Source: Pseudomonadota bacterium (GTDB taxonomy: Bacteria; Pseudomonadota; Gammaproteobacteria; Xanthomonadales; Xanthomonadaceae). Taken from it: a stretch of 6,390 nucleotides of DNA. A model generated the notes under the pieces. The model was not told the DNA's origin. It saw only the letters and a list, made by a program, of their open reading frames with translations, and made no database searches. Shown here piece after piece: positions 1-6,390 of this stretch; position 1 is the stretch's first letter; every line of letters starts with the position of its first letter. The translations under genes and the position numbers were made by a program. The stretch is taken from the NCBI GenBank assembly GCA_023444765.1, contig JAEXLY010000263.1:1-6390 (forward strand). The letters are read 5' to 3'.

Positions 1-188
1 GTGCAAACGCGGCGTAAGCCGCGGCTTCATCTGGTAATAGCGATCTGCGTCACCCGCCGACGGGCACAAGCCCGCGGCACGACCGGCCAGGGATGCCGGC
101 AAGGACCATCCGCAGTCCGCATTCAACGCCAGGAAGGCGACACAGACGTCCAAGGCTCCACACTTCATCTTTCCAAGGAACCCAGTCC
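1..188. other. Non-coding leader upstream of rplQ with small hairpins
   Basis: No convincing gene lies here. In xanthomonads rpoA precedes rplQ, but none of the three forward frames resembles the end of RpoA, so this looks like spacer within or before the alpha operon. Visible structure: a perfect 6-bp stem at 8-13/18-23 closed by a GTAA (GNRA-type) tetraloop; a 5-bp stem at 61-65/70-74 with loop ACAA; and a 5-bp stem at 83-87/95-99. None is followed by a T-run, so none is a standard intrinsic terminator. I see no strong promoter. A frame open from position 1 and one starting at 93 run through here, but they have no homology that I can recognise outside L17. Confidence 0.6.
175..179 (+). promoter_or_regulatory. 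Shine-Dalgarno of rplQ
   Basis: AAGGA lies 9 bases before the ATG at 189. It decides the start against an in-frame ATG at 93, which would add 32 non-conserved residues ahead of the L17 N terminus. Confidence 0.75.
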
Positions 189-563
189 ATGCGCCACCAG
201 AAAGCCGGTCGCAAGTTCAACCGCACCAGTGCCCACCGCCAGGCGATGTTCACCAACATGGCCGCCTCGCTGTTCAAGCACGAACTGATCAAGACCACCC
301 TGCCCAAGGCCAAGGAACTGCGCCGCGTCGCCGAGCCGCTGATCACCCTGGGCAAGGTCGACAGCGTCGCCAACCGTCGTCTTGCCTTCTCGCGCCTGCG
401 CGACAAGGAAGCGGTGGGCAACCTGTTCACCACGCTGGGCCCGCGCTACGCCAGCCGTCCGGGCGGCTACCTGCGCATCCTCAAGTGCGGCTTCCGTGCC
501 GGCGACAATGCGCCGATGGCGTATGTCGAGCTGGTCGACCGCCCGCAGGCGTCCGCCGAGTAA
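189..563 (+). CDS. rplQ: 50S ribosomal protein L17
   Basis: A 124-residue protein aligning from memory with Escherichia coli L17 along its whole length. It begins MRHQKAGRKFNR, followed by SAHRQAMFTNMAASL, the KTTLPKAKELRRVAEPLITL block (about residues 35-54), DSVANRRLAF, and the closing RILKCGFRAGDNAPMAYVELVDR block. L17 is a conserved component of the large subunit near the peptide exit side and is normally encoded last in the alpha operon, after rpoA. The start at 189 is chosen because MRHxKxGRxxNR is the universal L17 N terminus and because AAGGA sits just upstream. The gene is intact, with the short acidic/alanine tail typical of the family. A strong intrinsic terminator follows 21 bases after the stop, which fits its place at the end of the operon. 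Confidence 0.98.
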   Translation: MRHQKAGRKFNRTSAHRQAMFTNMAASLFKHELIKTTLPKAKELRRVAEPLITLGKVDSVANRRLAFSRLRDKEAVGNLFTTLGPRYASRPGGYLRILKCGFRAGDNAPMAYVELVDRPQASAE

Positions 564-584
564 CCGGCCCGCCAGCGTGAACCT

Positions 585-616
585 GAAACCCCGGCCCTGG
601 CCGGGGTTTCCGTTTT
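585..616 (+). terminator. Intrinsic terminator after rplQ
   Basis: A perfect 11-bp stem (585-595 with 600-610) contains GAAACCCCGG and its complement, closed by the 4-base loop CCTG. It is followed by CG and then TTTT at 613-616. Its position 21 bases after the rplQ stop fits the end of the alpha operon. The stem itself is symmetric, but the reverse strand lacks a T-run, so it probably acts only in the + direction. Confidence 0.9.
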
Positions 617-663
617 CCGGGCGCGGCTCCGGACATTGATCCGCGCCCGGTGCTCGAAGCCGC

Positions 664-700
664 GGCGGGCAGGGCGATCGCCGCGCGTTCCCTGCCGGCC
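664..700. repeat. Imperfect inverted repeat / hairpin
   Basis: The arms 664-674 and 690-700 pair at 10 of 11 positions, with an uninterrupted 7-bp core (668-674 with 690-696). The 15-base loop contains the palindrome GCGATCGC. No T-run follows on either strand. It could be a transcript-end structure, a protein site, or chance in GC-rich spacer DNA. Confidence 0.4.
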
Positions 701-858
701 TCCTCACGCCCGCCGGCTCCGTTCGCGACACCGTTCCGGTCCGGTCAGGGGCTGGAAGATGATCTCGTGGCCACCGCTGCGGGACCGCGCTGCGGCTCTA
801 CAGGGACGCAGCGCATGCGCCATGGCGGATGGCCCGTGCGCAATCGTCAGGCTGGCGT

Positions 859-864
859 GATAAT
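859..864 (+). promoter_or_regulatory. Possible -10 element for dsbB
   Basis: GATAAT matches the sigma-70 consensus TATAAT at 5 of 6 positions and lies 31 bases before the dsbB ATG. At 17-bp spacing the -35 region (836-841, GTGCGC) is poor, so this is a weak call that rests on the -10 alone. Confidence 0.3.
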
Positions 865-895
865 GCCGGCCGCCGACACACCGCCACAGGCCACC

Positions 896-1396
896 ATGAA
901 TCCATTCCACTGGTCGTTCCGTTCCCAGATGCTGTCGGGTGCGGTCGCGTGTTTCGCCCTGATCGGTTTCGCGATCTACAGCCAGTTCGCCTGGGGCCTG
1001 CAGCCGTGTCCGCTGTGCATCTTCCAGCGCATCGCGTTTGCCGCCCTGGGTCTGGTGATGCTGGTGGCGGGCCTGCATGCACCGCGCGGGACTGGCGGCC
1101 GGCGTGCCTGGTCGGTGCTGGCGCTGGCGGCGTCGGCCGTAGGCATCGGAATCGCCGGGCGCCATGTGTGGCTGCAGATGTTCCCGCCGGAGATCCCGGC
1201 CTGCGGGGCGCCGTTCGCCTTCATGCGCGAGACCATGGACACCCCCAGCCTGATCCGGCAGGTGCTGACCGGCACCGGGGACTGCGGCGCCGTCGACTGG
1301 ACGTTCCTGGGGCTGTCGATGCCCTGGTGGAGCCTGATCTGGTTCGTGCTCCTGGCTTCCTGGGCCCTGTTCGCGGGACTTCGCCGTCGTCGCTGA
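896..1396 (+). CDS. dsbB: Disulfide bond formation protein DsbB
   Basis: A 166-residue inner-membrane protein (the family is usually about 165-180) that reoxidises periplasmic DsbA and passes electrons to quinone. Four hydrophobic segments are visible at about residues 12-31, 42-60, 72-88 and 144-162. All four catalytic cysteines are present: Cys38-Pro-Leu-Cys41 in the first periplasmic loop, and Cys103 and Cys130 in the second. Arg45, four residues after the CxxC, matches the conserved quinone-site arginine (Arg48 in E. coli). The LTGTGDCG motif (124-131) and GLSMPWWSL before the last helix are typical. I chose ATG 896, giving MNPFHWSFR, because this is how xanthomonad DsbBs begin as I recall them; AGG at 888-890 is a modest ribosome site. 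An in-frame ATG at 863 would add 11 residues. The gene appears monocistronic, with no dsbA nearby. Confidence 0.95.
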   Translation: MNPFHWSFRSQMLSGAVACFALIGFAIYSQFAWGLQPCPLCIFQRIAFAALGLVMLVAGLHAPRGTGGRRAWSVLALAASAVGIGIAGRHVWLQMFPPEIPACGAPFAFMRETMDTPSLIRQVLTGTGDCGAVDWTFLGLSMPWWSLIWFVLLASWALFAGLRRRR

Positions 1397-1416
1397 GCCG
1401 TTGCAGCTGAAATTGA

Positions 1417-1435
1417 CGCGCCGCAGCAAGGCGCG
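1417..1435 (+). other. Hairpin in the dsbB/DAHP synthase gap
   Basis: CGCGCC (1417-1422) pairs with GGCGCG (1430-1435) across a 7-base loop. No T-run follows, so it is not a standard terminator for dsbB. It overlaps a TTGACG hexamer at 1413-1418 (5 of 6 to the -35 consensus), whose partner -10 at 17-bp spacing (1436-1441, CACCAT) is poor. Confidence 0.4.
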
Positions 1436-1440
1436 CACCA

Positions 1441-1459
1441 TGCCCTTTCGAAACGGGCA
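1441..1459 (+). promoter_or_regulatory. Hairpin abutting the DAHP synthase start codon
   Basis: TGCCC (1441-1445) pairs with GGGCA (1455-1459). Inside it, TTTCGAAA is self-complementary and adds three A-T pairs, leaving C1454 as a single bulge. The start codon is at 1466. The only purine-rich candidate ribosome site, GGGCAG (1455-1460), forms the 3' arm, so folding would hide it. A regulatory role is inference. Confidence 0.4.
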
Positions 1460-1465
1460 GATCCC

Positions 1466-2846
<1,381 letters not shown>

Positions 2847-2860
<14 letters not shown>

Positions 2861-2889
2861 CCGACGACTGGCGCGGTCGCCACCGCGCC
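2847..2889. terminator. Two tandem hairpins at the convergent junction
   Basis: The first hairpin, 2847-2853/2857-2863 (7 bp, loop CGC), spans the DAHP synthase stop codon. The second, 2870-2877/2882-2889 (8 perfect GC-rich pairs, loop CGCC), fills the 33-base gap before the DUF2127 stop on the other strand. Both fold equally from either strand. Neither has a T-run on either side, so if they end transcription it is not by the classic intrinsic mechanism. Confidence 0.45.
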
Positions 2890-2893
2890 GGGC

Positions 2894-3370
2894 TCAAGCG
2901 CGGCGACGCAGCAGGTCGCGGGCCAGCACCGCGACCACGGCCAGGTTCACCGCGAGCACGGACAGCGCGATCCAGCCCGGGTGGCGGATGAGGGCGTGCA
3001 GTTCGAACGGCAGGTAGATGGCCGCGGAGACGCAGCCCAGCCACGACGCCCAGGCGCGGGCGCGCCACAGCCCCCAGGCTTCGACCAGGCGCAGCAGGCC
3101 GTAGGCGGCGACCGCGAGCACGGCCAGGCGCAGCGATTCGGCGCTGATCGCGCGCTGCAGCCAGCCGGTCCCGGGAGCCTGGGCCTGGAACCGCGAGAGC
3201 AGCATCGCGGCCCCTCGCTGCAGCAGGGCGGCACCGGCCAGCGCGAGCCCGGCAGCGGCGGCCAGCGACACGATGCCCTTGAGGCCTTCGAAAAGCGCCA
3301 CGGCGCGTAGCGCAGGATCGGCGGCCGTAGGAGCCGCCGCAGCAACGGCGATGTCCGAGGGCGCGCGCAT
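2894..3370 (-). CDS. DUF2127 family small membrane protein
   Basis: A 158-residue integral membrane protein of unknown function that fits DUF2127. Family signatures are ALFEGLKG (25-32) at the first helix, YGLLRLVEAWGLWRARAW (90-107) at the middle of the protein, YLPFELHAL (119-127), and a final helix carrying VNLAVVAVL (141-149). Hydrophobic segments lie at about 33-50, 80-97, 108-124 and 133-150, with an Arg-rich tail after the last. I chose ATG at 3370-3368, 8 bases after the thpR stop. An upstream in-frame ATG at 3433 would add 21 Arg/Ala-rich residues and overlap thpR by 55 bases; the family match begins only at about residue 20, so it does not settle the choice. There is no Shine-Dalgarno, so translation is probably coupled to thpR. 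Third gene of the typA unit; a functional link is unproven. Confidence 0.8.
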   Translation of the reverse strand: MRAPSDIAVAAAAPTAADPALRAVALFEGLKGIVSLAAAAGLALAGAALLQRGAAMLLSRFQAQAPGTGWLQRAISAESLRLAVLAVAAYGLLRLVEAWGLWRARAWASWLGCVSAAIYLPFELHALIRHPGWIALSVLAVNLAVVAVLARDLLRRRA

Positions 3371-3378
3371 GGCGGCGG

Positions 3379-3960
3379 TCAGAACAGCGCCGGCTGCTGC
3401 TGCGCGGGCGGCGCGGCGCCGCTCAGCGTCCACTCGCCCAGTGCCCGGTAGCGCCCGCCGGCGTTGAACAGCAGCTCGAACCCTTCGACCCGGAGCGATT
3501 CACCGGTGCAGTCGACCTCGTCTATCCAGGGTTGCGGCGGCGCGCCGCGCTCCAGGTAGGCCAGGGTCACGTGCGGTTGCTTGGTCGCCTCCTGCGGGCG
3601 GATGCCGGCATGGCGCAGCGCATCGCGATTGGCGTCGCACAGGGCCTGCAGCAGAACGTTGCGCCGGGGCAGCGCGACCAGTACACCGGCATGGCGCCAG
3701 AACGCGAGGCGCTCGATGCTGAACTCGTGGGGCGTCACTGCCTCAGCCGCAACCCCGAGCGCGTCGCGCGTTGCCGCCACGATGGCGTCGTCGAAGTCGC
3801 GCGCGACGAAGCACAGGGTGACGTGCCATTGATCGGGGCGACGCAGCGAAAGCCGTGGCGCATCGTCCGGGCGCGCGGCGAGGACGCGATCGCGCAGGAT
3901 GGCCAGCGTCGCCTGTCCGGCGACGTCCGGCCTCCAGCCGGTGAACAGCGTGCGGCTCAC
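3379..3960 (-). CDS. thpR: RNA 2',3'-cyclic phosphodiesterase / 2'-5' RNA ligase (2H phosphoesterase)
   Basis: A 193-residue protein of the LigT/ThpR family (E. coli 176). The two catalytic H-x-T motifs are both intact: HVTL at 46-49 and HVTL at 130-133, 84 residues apart against 82 in E. coli. Family members hydrolyse RNA 2',3'-cyclic phosphates and can join 2'-5' linkages in vitro; the physiological substrate is unclear. LFTGWRPD (5-12) is the expected first beta strand. The start is GTG at 3960-3958, sharing GTGA with the typA TGA stop. The protein has no internal methionine, and upstream in-frame extension would only be a shadow of typA, so this start is the sensible one. There is no clear Shine-Dalgarno, so translation is probably coupled to typA. 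The C-terminal tail is Pro/Ala/Gln-rich and ends in QPALF, a possible sliding-clamp motif. Confidence 0.9.
   Translation of the reverse strand: MSRTLFTGWRPDVAGQATLAILRDRVLAARPDDAPRLSLRRPDQWHVTLCFVARDFDDAIVAATRDALGVAAEAVTPHEFSIERLAFWRHAGVLVALPRRNVLLQALCDANRDALRHAGIRPQEATKQPHVTLAYLERGAPPQPWIDEVDCTGESLRVEGFELLFNAGGRYRALGEWTLSGAAPPAQQQPALF
3957..3960 (-). promoter_or_regulatory. typA/thpR GTGA stop-start overlap
   Basis: On the minus strand, GTG (3960-3958) starts thpR and TGA (3959-3957) ends typA. This is the usual signature of termination-reinitiation coupling and is the main evidence for the thpR start. Confidence 0.75.
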
Positions 3961-5786
3961 GCCGCGCGGCTGGCGCGCTTGCGGTCGCTTTCGGTCAGCA
4001 GCTTCTTGCGCAGGCGGATTTCCTTCGGCGTGATCTCGACCAGCTCGTCGTCGTCGATGAAGTCCAGCGCCTGCTCGAGCGAGAACTTGATCGCCGGCGA
4101 GAGCTGGATCGCATCGTCCTTGCCCGAGGCGCGCATGTTGGTCAGCGGCTTGGCCTTGATGACGTTGACGGTGAGGTCGTTGTCCTTGGAGTGGATGCCG
4201 ACCAGCTGGCCTTCGTAGACGTTGTCGCCTTCGGCTGCGAACAGCTTGCCGCGATCCTGCAGCGGCCCGAGCGAATACGCCGGCGTGGTGCCGGGCGCGT
4301 TGGCGATCATCACGCCGTTCTGGCGCTTGGCGATCGCGCCCTGCTCCTTGGGACCGTAGTGGTCGAACACGTGGAACAGCAGGCCGCTGCCCGAGGTCAG
4401 GGTCTTGAACTCGTTCTGGAAGCCGATCAGCCCGCGCGCGGGAATCATGTAGTCCAGGCGCACGCGGCCCTTGCCGTCGGGCTCCATGTTCTTGAGCTGC
4501 GCCTTGCGCATGCCCAGCTTTTCCATCACCGCGCCCTGGTGGATCTCCTCCACGTCGACCACCAGCTGTTCGATCGGCTCCATCAGCTGGCCGTCGATCT
4601 CCTTGATGATCACTTCCGGCCGCGACACGGCGAGCTCGAAGCCCTCGCGGCGCATGTTCTCGATCAGCACCGAGAGGTGCAGCTCGCCGCGGCCGGAGAC
4701 CAGGAACTTGTCGGCGTCCTCGAGCTGTTCCACGCGCAGCGCGACGTTGTGCACGGCCTCGCGCTCGAGCCGGTCCTTGATCTGGCGGCTGGTGAGGAAC
4801 TTGCCGCCGGACAGCTCCTTGCTGCCGGCGAACGGCGAGTTGTTGACCTGGAAGGTCATCGAGATGGTGGGCTCGTCGACCGTCAGCGGCGGCAGCGCCT
4901 CGGGCGCGTCGAGCGCGCAGACGGTATCGGAGATGGTGAGTTCGGCGATGCCCGAGATGGCGACGATGTCGCCGGCCTGCGCGGTCTCCTGCTCGATGCG
5001 CTCCAGACCCATGAAGCCCAGCACCTGCAGTACCTTGCCCTGGCGCTTGTTGCCGTTGCGGTCGATCACCGCCACCGGCATGTTCTTCTTCACCGTGCCG
5101 CGCTGCACGCGGCCGATGCCGATCACGCCGACGAAGTTGTTGTAGTCCAGCTGGCTGATGCGCATCTGGAACGGGCCGTCCAGGTCCACCGGCGGCGCGG
5201 GGACGTGCTGCATGATCGCTTCGTACAGCGGGGTCATGTCGCCCTCGCGCACGTCGTCGGTCAGGCCCGCGTAGCCGTTCAGGCCCGAGGCGTAGATGAT
5301 CGGGAAATCCATCTGTTCCGGGGTGGCGCCGAGGCGGTCGAACAGGTCCCAGACCTGCTCGACGACCCATTCGGGGCGCGCACCGGGGCGGTCGACCTTG
5401 TTGATCACCACGATCGGCTTGAAGCCCATCGCGAAGGCCTTCTGGGTGACGAAGCGCGTCTGCGGCATCGGGCCGTCCATCGCGTCGACCAGCAGCAGCA
5501 CCGAATCCACCATCGACAGCACGCGCTCCACCTCGCCGCCGAAGTCGGCGTGCCCGGGGGTGTCGACGATGTTGATGCGGTTGCCCTGCCAGGTGATGGC
5601 GGTGTTCTTAGCCAGGATGGTGATGCCGCGTTCCTTCTCCTGGTCGTTGCTGTCCATCACCCGCTCGGCGAGGACGGTGCGTTCGTTCAGGGTGCCCGAC
5701 TGCTTGAGCAACTGGTCGACGAGGGTGGTCTTGCCGTGGTCGACGTGGGCGACGATGGCGATGTTGCGCAGGCGTTGGATGGACAT
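3957..5786 (-). CDS. typA: Translational GTPase TypA/BipA
   Basis: A 609-residue GTPase that binds the ribosome and acts in large-subunit assembly and in cold and stress adaptation. All G motifs are present: AHVDHGKTT (13-21), ERGITI (52-57, switch I), DTPGHAD (75-81) and NKVD (129-132), with YASG later as the likely G5. Domain II (QLDYNNFVGVIGIGRVQRGTV region), the EF-G-like domains III and V (GRGELHLSVLIENMRREGFEL; ARGLIGFQNEF) and the TypA-specific C-terminal domain (YGPKEQGAI, NAPGTTPAYSLGPLQDRGKLF, LTNMRASGKDD, EQALDFIDDDELVEITP, then basic KEIRLRKK) are intact. The length matches the family (about 605-615). ATG 5786 gives MSIQRLRNIAIVAHVDHGK, the canonical start. There is no Shine-Dalgarno; the leader carries CCTCC instead. 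First gene of a unit with thpR and a DUF2127 gene. Confidence 0.98.
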   Translation of the reverse strand: MSIQRLRNIAIVAHVDHGKTTLVDQLLKQSGTLNERTVLAERVMDSNDQEKERGITILAKNTAITWQGNRINIVDTPGHADFGGEVERVLSMVDSVLLLVDAMDGPMPQTRFVTQKAFAMGFKPIVVINKVDRPGARPEWVVEQVWDLFDRLGATPEQMDFPIIYASGLNGYAGLTDDVREGDMTPLYEAIMQHVPAPPVDLDGPFQMRISQLDYNNFVGVIGIGRVQRGTVKKNMPVAVIDRNGNKRQGKVLQVLGFMGLERIEQETAQAGDIVAISGIAELTISDTVCALDAPEALPPLTVDEPTISMTFQVNNSPFAGSKELSGGKFLTSRQIKDRLEREAVHNVALRVEQLEDADKFLVSGRGELHLSVLIENMRREGFELAVSRPEVIIKEIDGQLMEPIEQLVVDVEEIHQGAVMEKLGMRKAQLKNMEPDGKGRVRLDYMIPARGLIGFQNEFKTLTSGSGLLFHVFDHYGPKEQGAIAKRQNGVMIANAPGTTPAYSLGPLQDRGKLFAAEGDNVYEGQLVGIHSKDNDLTVNVIKAKPLTNMRASGKDDAIQLSPAIKFSLEQALDFIDDDELVEITPKEIRLRKKLLTESDRKRASRAA

Positions 5787-5825
5787 GGATTCGGAGGTCG
5801 GGTCATCCGCACACGCTGCCGTGAA

Positions 5826-5861
5826 GGGGCAGGGCGCGGGGGAGGGTGGAAGGGAAGCGGG
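5826..5861 (+). other. Six-run G-tract, potential G-quadruplex
   Basis: G-runs of three or more lie at 5826-5829, 5832-5834, 5838-5842, 5844-5846, 5852-5854 and 5859-5861, with spacers of 2, 3, 1, 5 and 4 bases. Any four consecutive runs satisfy the G3+N1-7 quadruplex rule. The G-rich strand is the template strand for typA, so the typA leader RNA would be C-rich. Whether it folds in the cell is unknown. Confidence 0.6.
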
Positions 5862-5862
5862 C

Positions 5863-5868
5863 TATTAT
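5863..5868 (+). promoter_or_regulatory. Probable ppiB -10 element
   Basis: TATTAT matches TATAAT at 5 of 6 positions and lies 41 bases before the ppiB ATG, giving a leader of about 35 bases. The -35 position falls in the G-tract and does not match consensus. It overlaps the opposite-strand typA -10 at five positions. Confidence 0.4.
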
Positions 5869-5869
5869 A
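5864..5869 (-). promoter_or_regulatory. Probable typA -10 element
   Basis: The minus strand reads TATAAT, a perfect -10 hexamer, in an otherwise very GC-rich gap. It would start transcription near 5857 and give a leader of about 70 bases. No good -35 exists at 16-18 bp, and the TTGACC just upstream is only 3 bases away, too close to serve. Confidence 0.45.
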
Positions 5870-5897
5870 TCGGGTCAACCGCCCTATCCGGGCCACT

Positions 5898-5901
5898 GGA
5901 G
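5898..5901 (+). promoter_or_regulatory. Shine-Dalgarno of ppiB
   Basis: GGAG lies 8 bases before the ATG at 5910. It supports that start for the cyclophilin. Confidence 0.75.
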
Positions 5902-5909
5902 CTGAATAC

Positions 5910-6390
5910 ATGAGCCTTTCCGCCGTTTTCGACACCGACCGGGGCGAGATCAGGGTCGAGCTGTTCGCCGACAAGGCGCCGCTGACCGTCGCCAACTTCG
6001 TCAACCTGGCCCGGCGCGGCTTCTACGACGGGCTCAATTTCCACCGGGTGATCCCCGACTTCATGATCCAGGGCGGCTGCCCCAAGGGCACCGGCACCGG
6101 CGGCCCGGGCTACAAGTTCGAGGACGAGACCAACAATGGCGTGAAGCACGAGCGCGGCGTCCTGTCGATGGCCAACGCCGGCCCCAACACCAACGGCAGC
6201 CAGTTCTTCATCACCCACATCAGGACCGACTGGCTGGACGGCAAGCACACCGTGTTCGGCAAGGTCACCCAGGGCCTGGACGTGGTGGACGCGGTGAAGC
6301 AGGGCGACGGCATCAAGTCGGTGAAGATCGAGGGCGACGCGGAGGCGGTGCTGGCGGCGAAGGCCGACCGCGTCGCCGAGTGGGAGCGCA
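5910..6390 (+). CDS. ppiB: Peptidyl-prolyl cis-trans isomerase, cyclophilin type (partial, 3' end off window)
   Basis: The reading frame is open from ATG 5910 to the right edge (160 codons), missing only its end; cytoplasmic cyclophilins of this type are about 160-170 residues, so few codons are lost. Cyclophilins speed cis-trans isomerisation of Xaa-Pro bonds during protein folding. The active-site block FHRVIPDFMIQGG (44-56) supplies Arg46, Phe51, Met52 and Gln54 (human CypA Arg55, Phe60, Met61, Gln63). NGSQFFIT (95-102), DWLDGKHTVFG (107-117, with Trp108 and His113) and GLDVVD (122-127) complete the fold. There is no signal peptide, so it should be cytoplasmic (PpiB rather than PpiA). A good GGAG ribosome site precedes it, and it is transcribed divergently from typA. 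Confidence 0.95.
   Translation, partial: MSLSAVFDTDRGEIRVELFADKAPLTVANFVNLARRGFYDGLNFHRVIPDFMIQGGCPKGTGTGGPGYKFEDETNNGVKHERGVLSMANAGPNTNGSQFFITHIRTDWLDGKHTVFGKVTQGLDVVDAVKQGDGIKSVKIEGDAEAVLAAKADRVAEWER

Larger units (their letters stand above)
617..895. other. Gene-free gap between rplQ terminator and dsbB
   Basis: This 279-base stretch is open in the dsbB frame back to 650, but the translation is Arg/Pro/Ala-rich and matches nothing I know, so I treat it as non-coding. It holds an imperfect inverted repeat at 664-674/690-700 (10 of 11 pairs, G-G mismatch at 667/697, 15-base loop), two GCCGGC copies at 694-699 and 712-717, the 10-base palindromes GCGCATGCGC (811-820) and CGCCATGGCG (818-827), and a possible -10 at 859-864. 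It probably carries the dsbB promoter. Confidence 0.5.

Noticed and set aside
8..23. GNRA-loop hairpin as an intrinsic terminator before rplQ
   Set aside because: The stem is only 6 bp and is followed by GCTTCATC, with no T-run. It may be chance or an RNA stability element.
93..188. N-terminal extension of L17 from ATG 93
   Set aside because: Its 32 residues are unlike any L17, and the canonical N terminus with a good ribosome site begins at 189.
3379..5370. A single 663-codon minus-strand frame that would fuse a long N-terminal part to ThpR
   Set aside because: The part upstream of 3960 is an out-of-frame reading of typA, rich in Arg/Gly/Ala and without domains. The GTG overlapping the typA stop is the natural ThpR start.
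5872..5878. TTGACC on the minus strand as the -35 partner of TATAAT
   Set aside because: Only 3 bases separate the two hexamers, far from the 16-18 needed, so they cannot work as a pair.

Overview
This is a GC-rich (roughly two-thirds G+C by eye), densely coding stretch of chromosome. It most likely comes from a gammaproteobacterium of the Xanthomonadales/Lysobacterales (Xanthomonas, Lysobacter, Luteimonas, Pseudoxanthomonas relatives). That placement is inference from recalled family sequences: the DsbB, the class II DAHP synthase and the cytoplasmic cyclophilin all read like xanthomonad versions. I see no mobile element, CRISPR array, tRNA or rRNA, and no obvious transferred segment.

Layout, left to right. 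Bases 1-188 are a non-coding leader with small hairpins, followed on the + strand by rplQ (ribosomal protein L17), normally the last gene of the alpha ribosomal operon, which ends in a clear intrinsic terminator. A 279-base gene-free gap with an imperfect inverted repeat leads to dsbB, the inner-membrane quinone-linked oxidase that recharges DsbA. After a 69-base gap with two compact hairpins comes a full-length class II (long, AroA-II type) DAHP synthase, the first enzyme of the shikimate pathway.

The DAHP synthase converges on a minus-strand three-gene unit read right to left: typA/bipA (ribosome-associated translational GTPase), thpR (2H phosphoesterase / RNA 2',3'-cyclic phosphodiesterase family) and a small DUF2127 membrane protein. 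typA and thpR share the 4-base GTGA overlap, and thpR and the DUF2127 gene are 8 bases apart, so the three are probably cotranscribed and translationally coupled. Divergent from typA, a cytoplasmic cyclophilin (ppiB type) starts at 5910 and runs off the right edge.

The theme is housekeeping: translation, protein folding and disulfides, and aromatic biosynthesis. I found no undescribed multi-gene system. The most interesting small-scale signals are: (a) a QPALF peptide at the extreme C terminus of ThpR that fits the general sliding-clamp-binding pattern; (b) six closely spaced G-runs, a strong quadruplex candidate, in the typA/ppiB divergent region; (c) two -10-like hexamers on opposite strands of the same AT-rich island, suggesting mutually exclusive divergent promoters; and (d) a hairpin abutting the start codon of the DAHP synthase.
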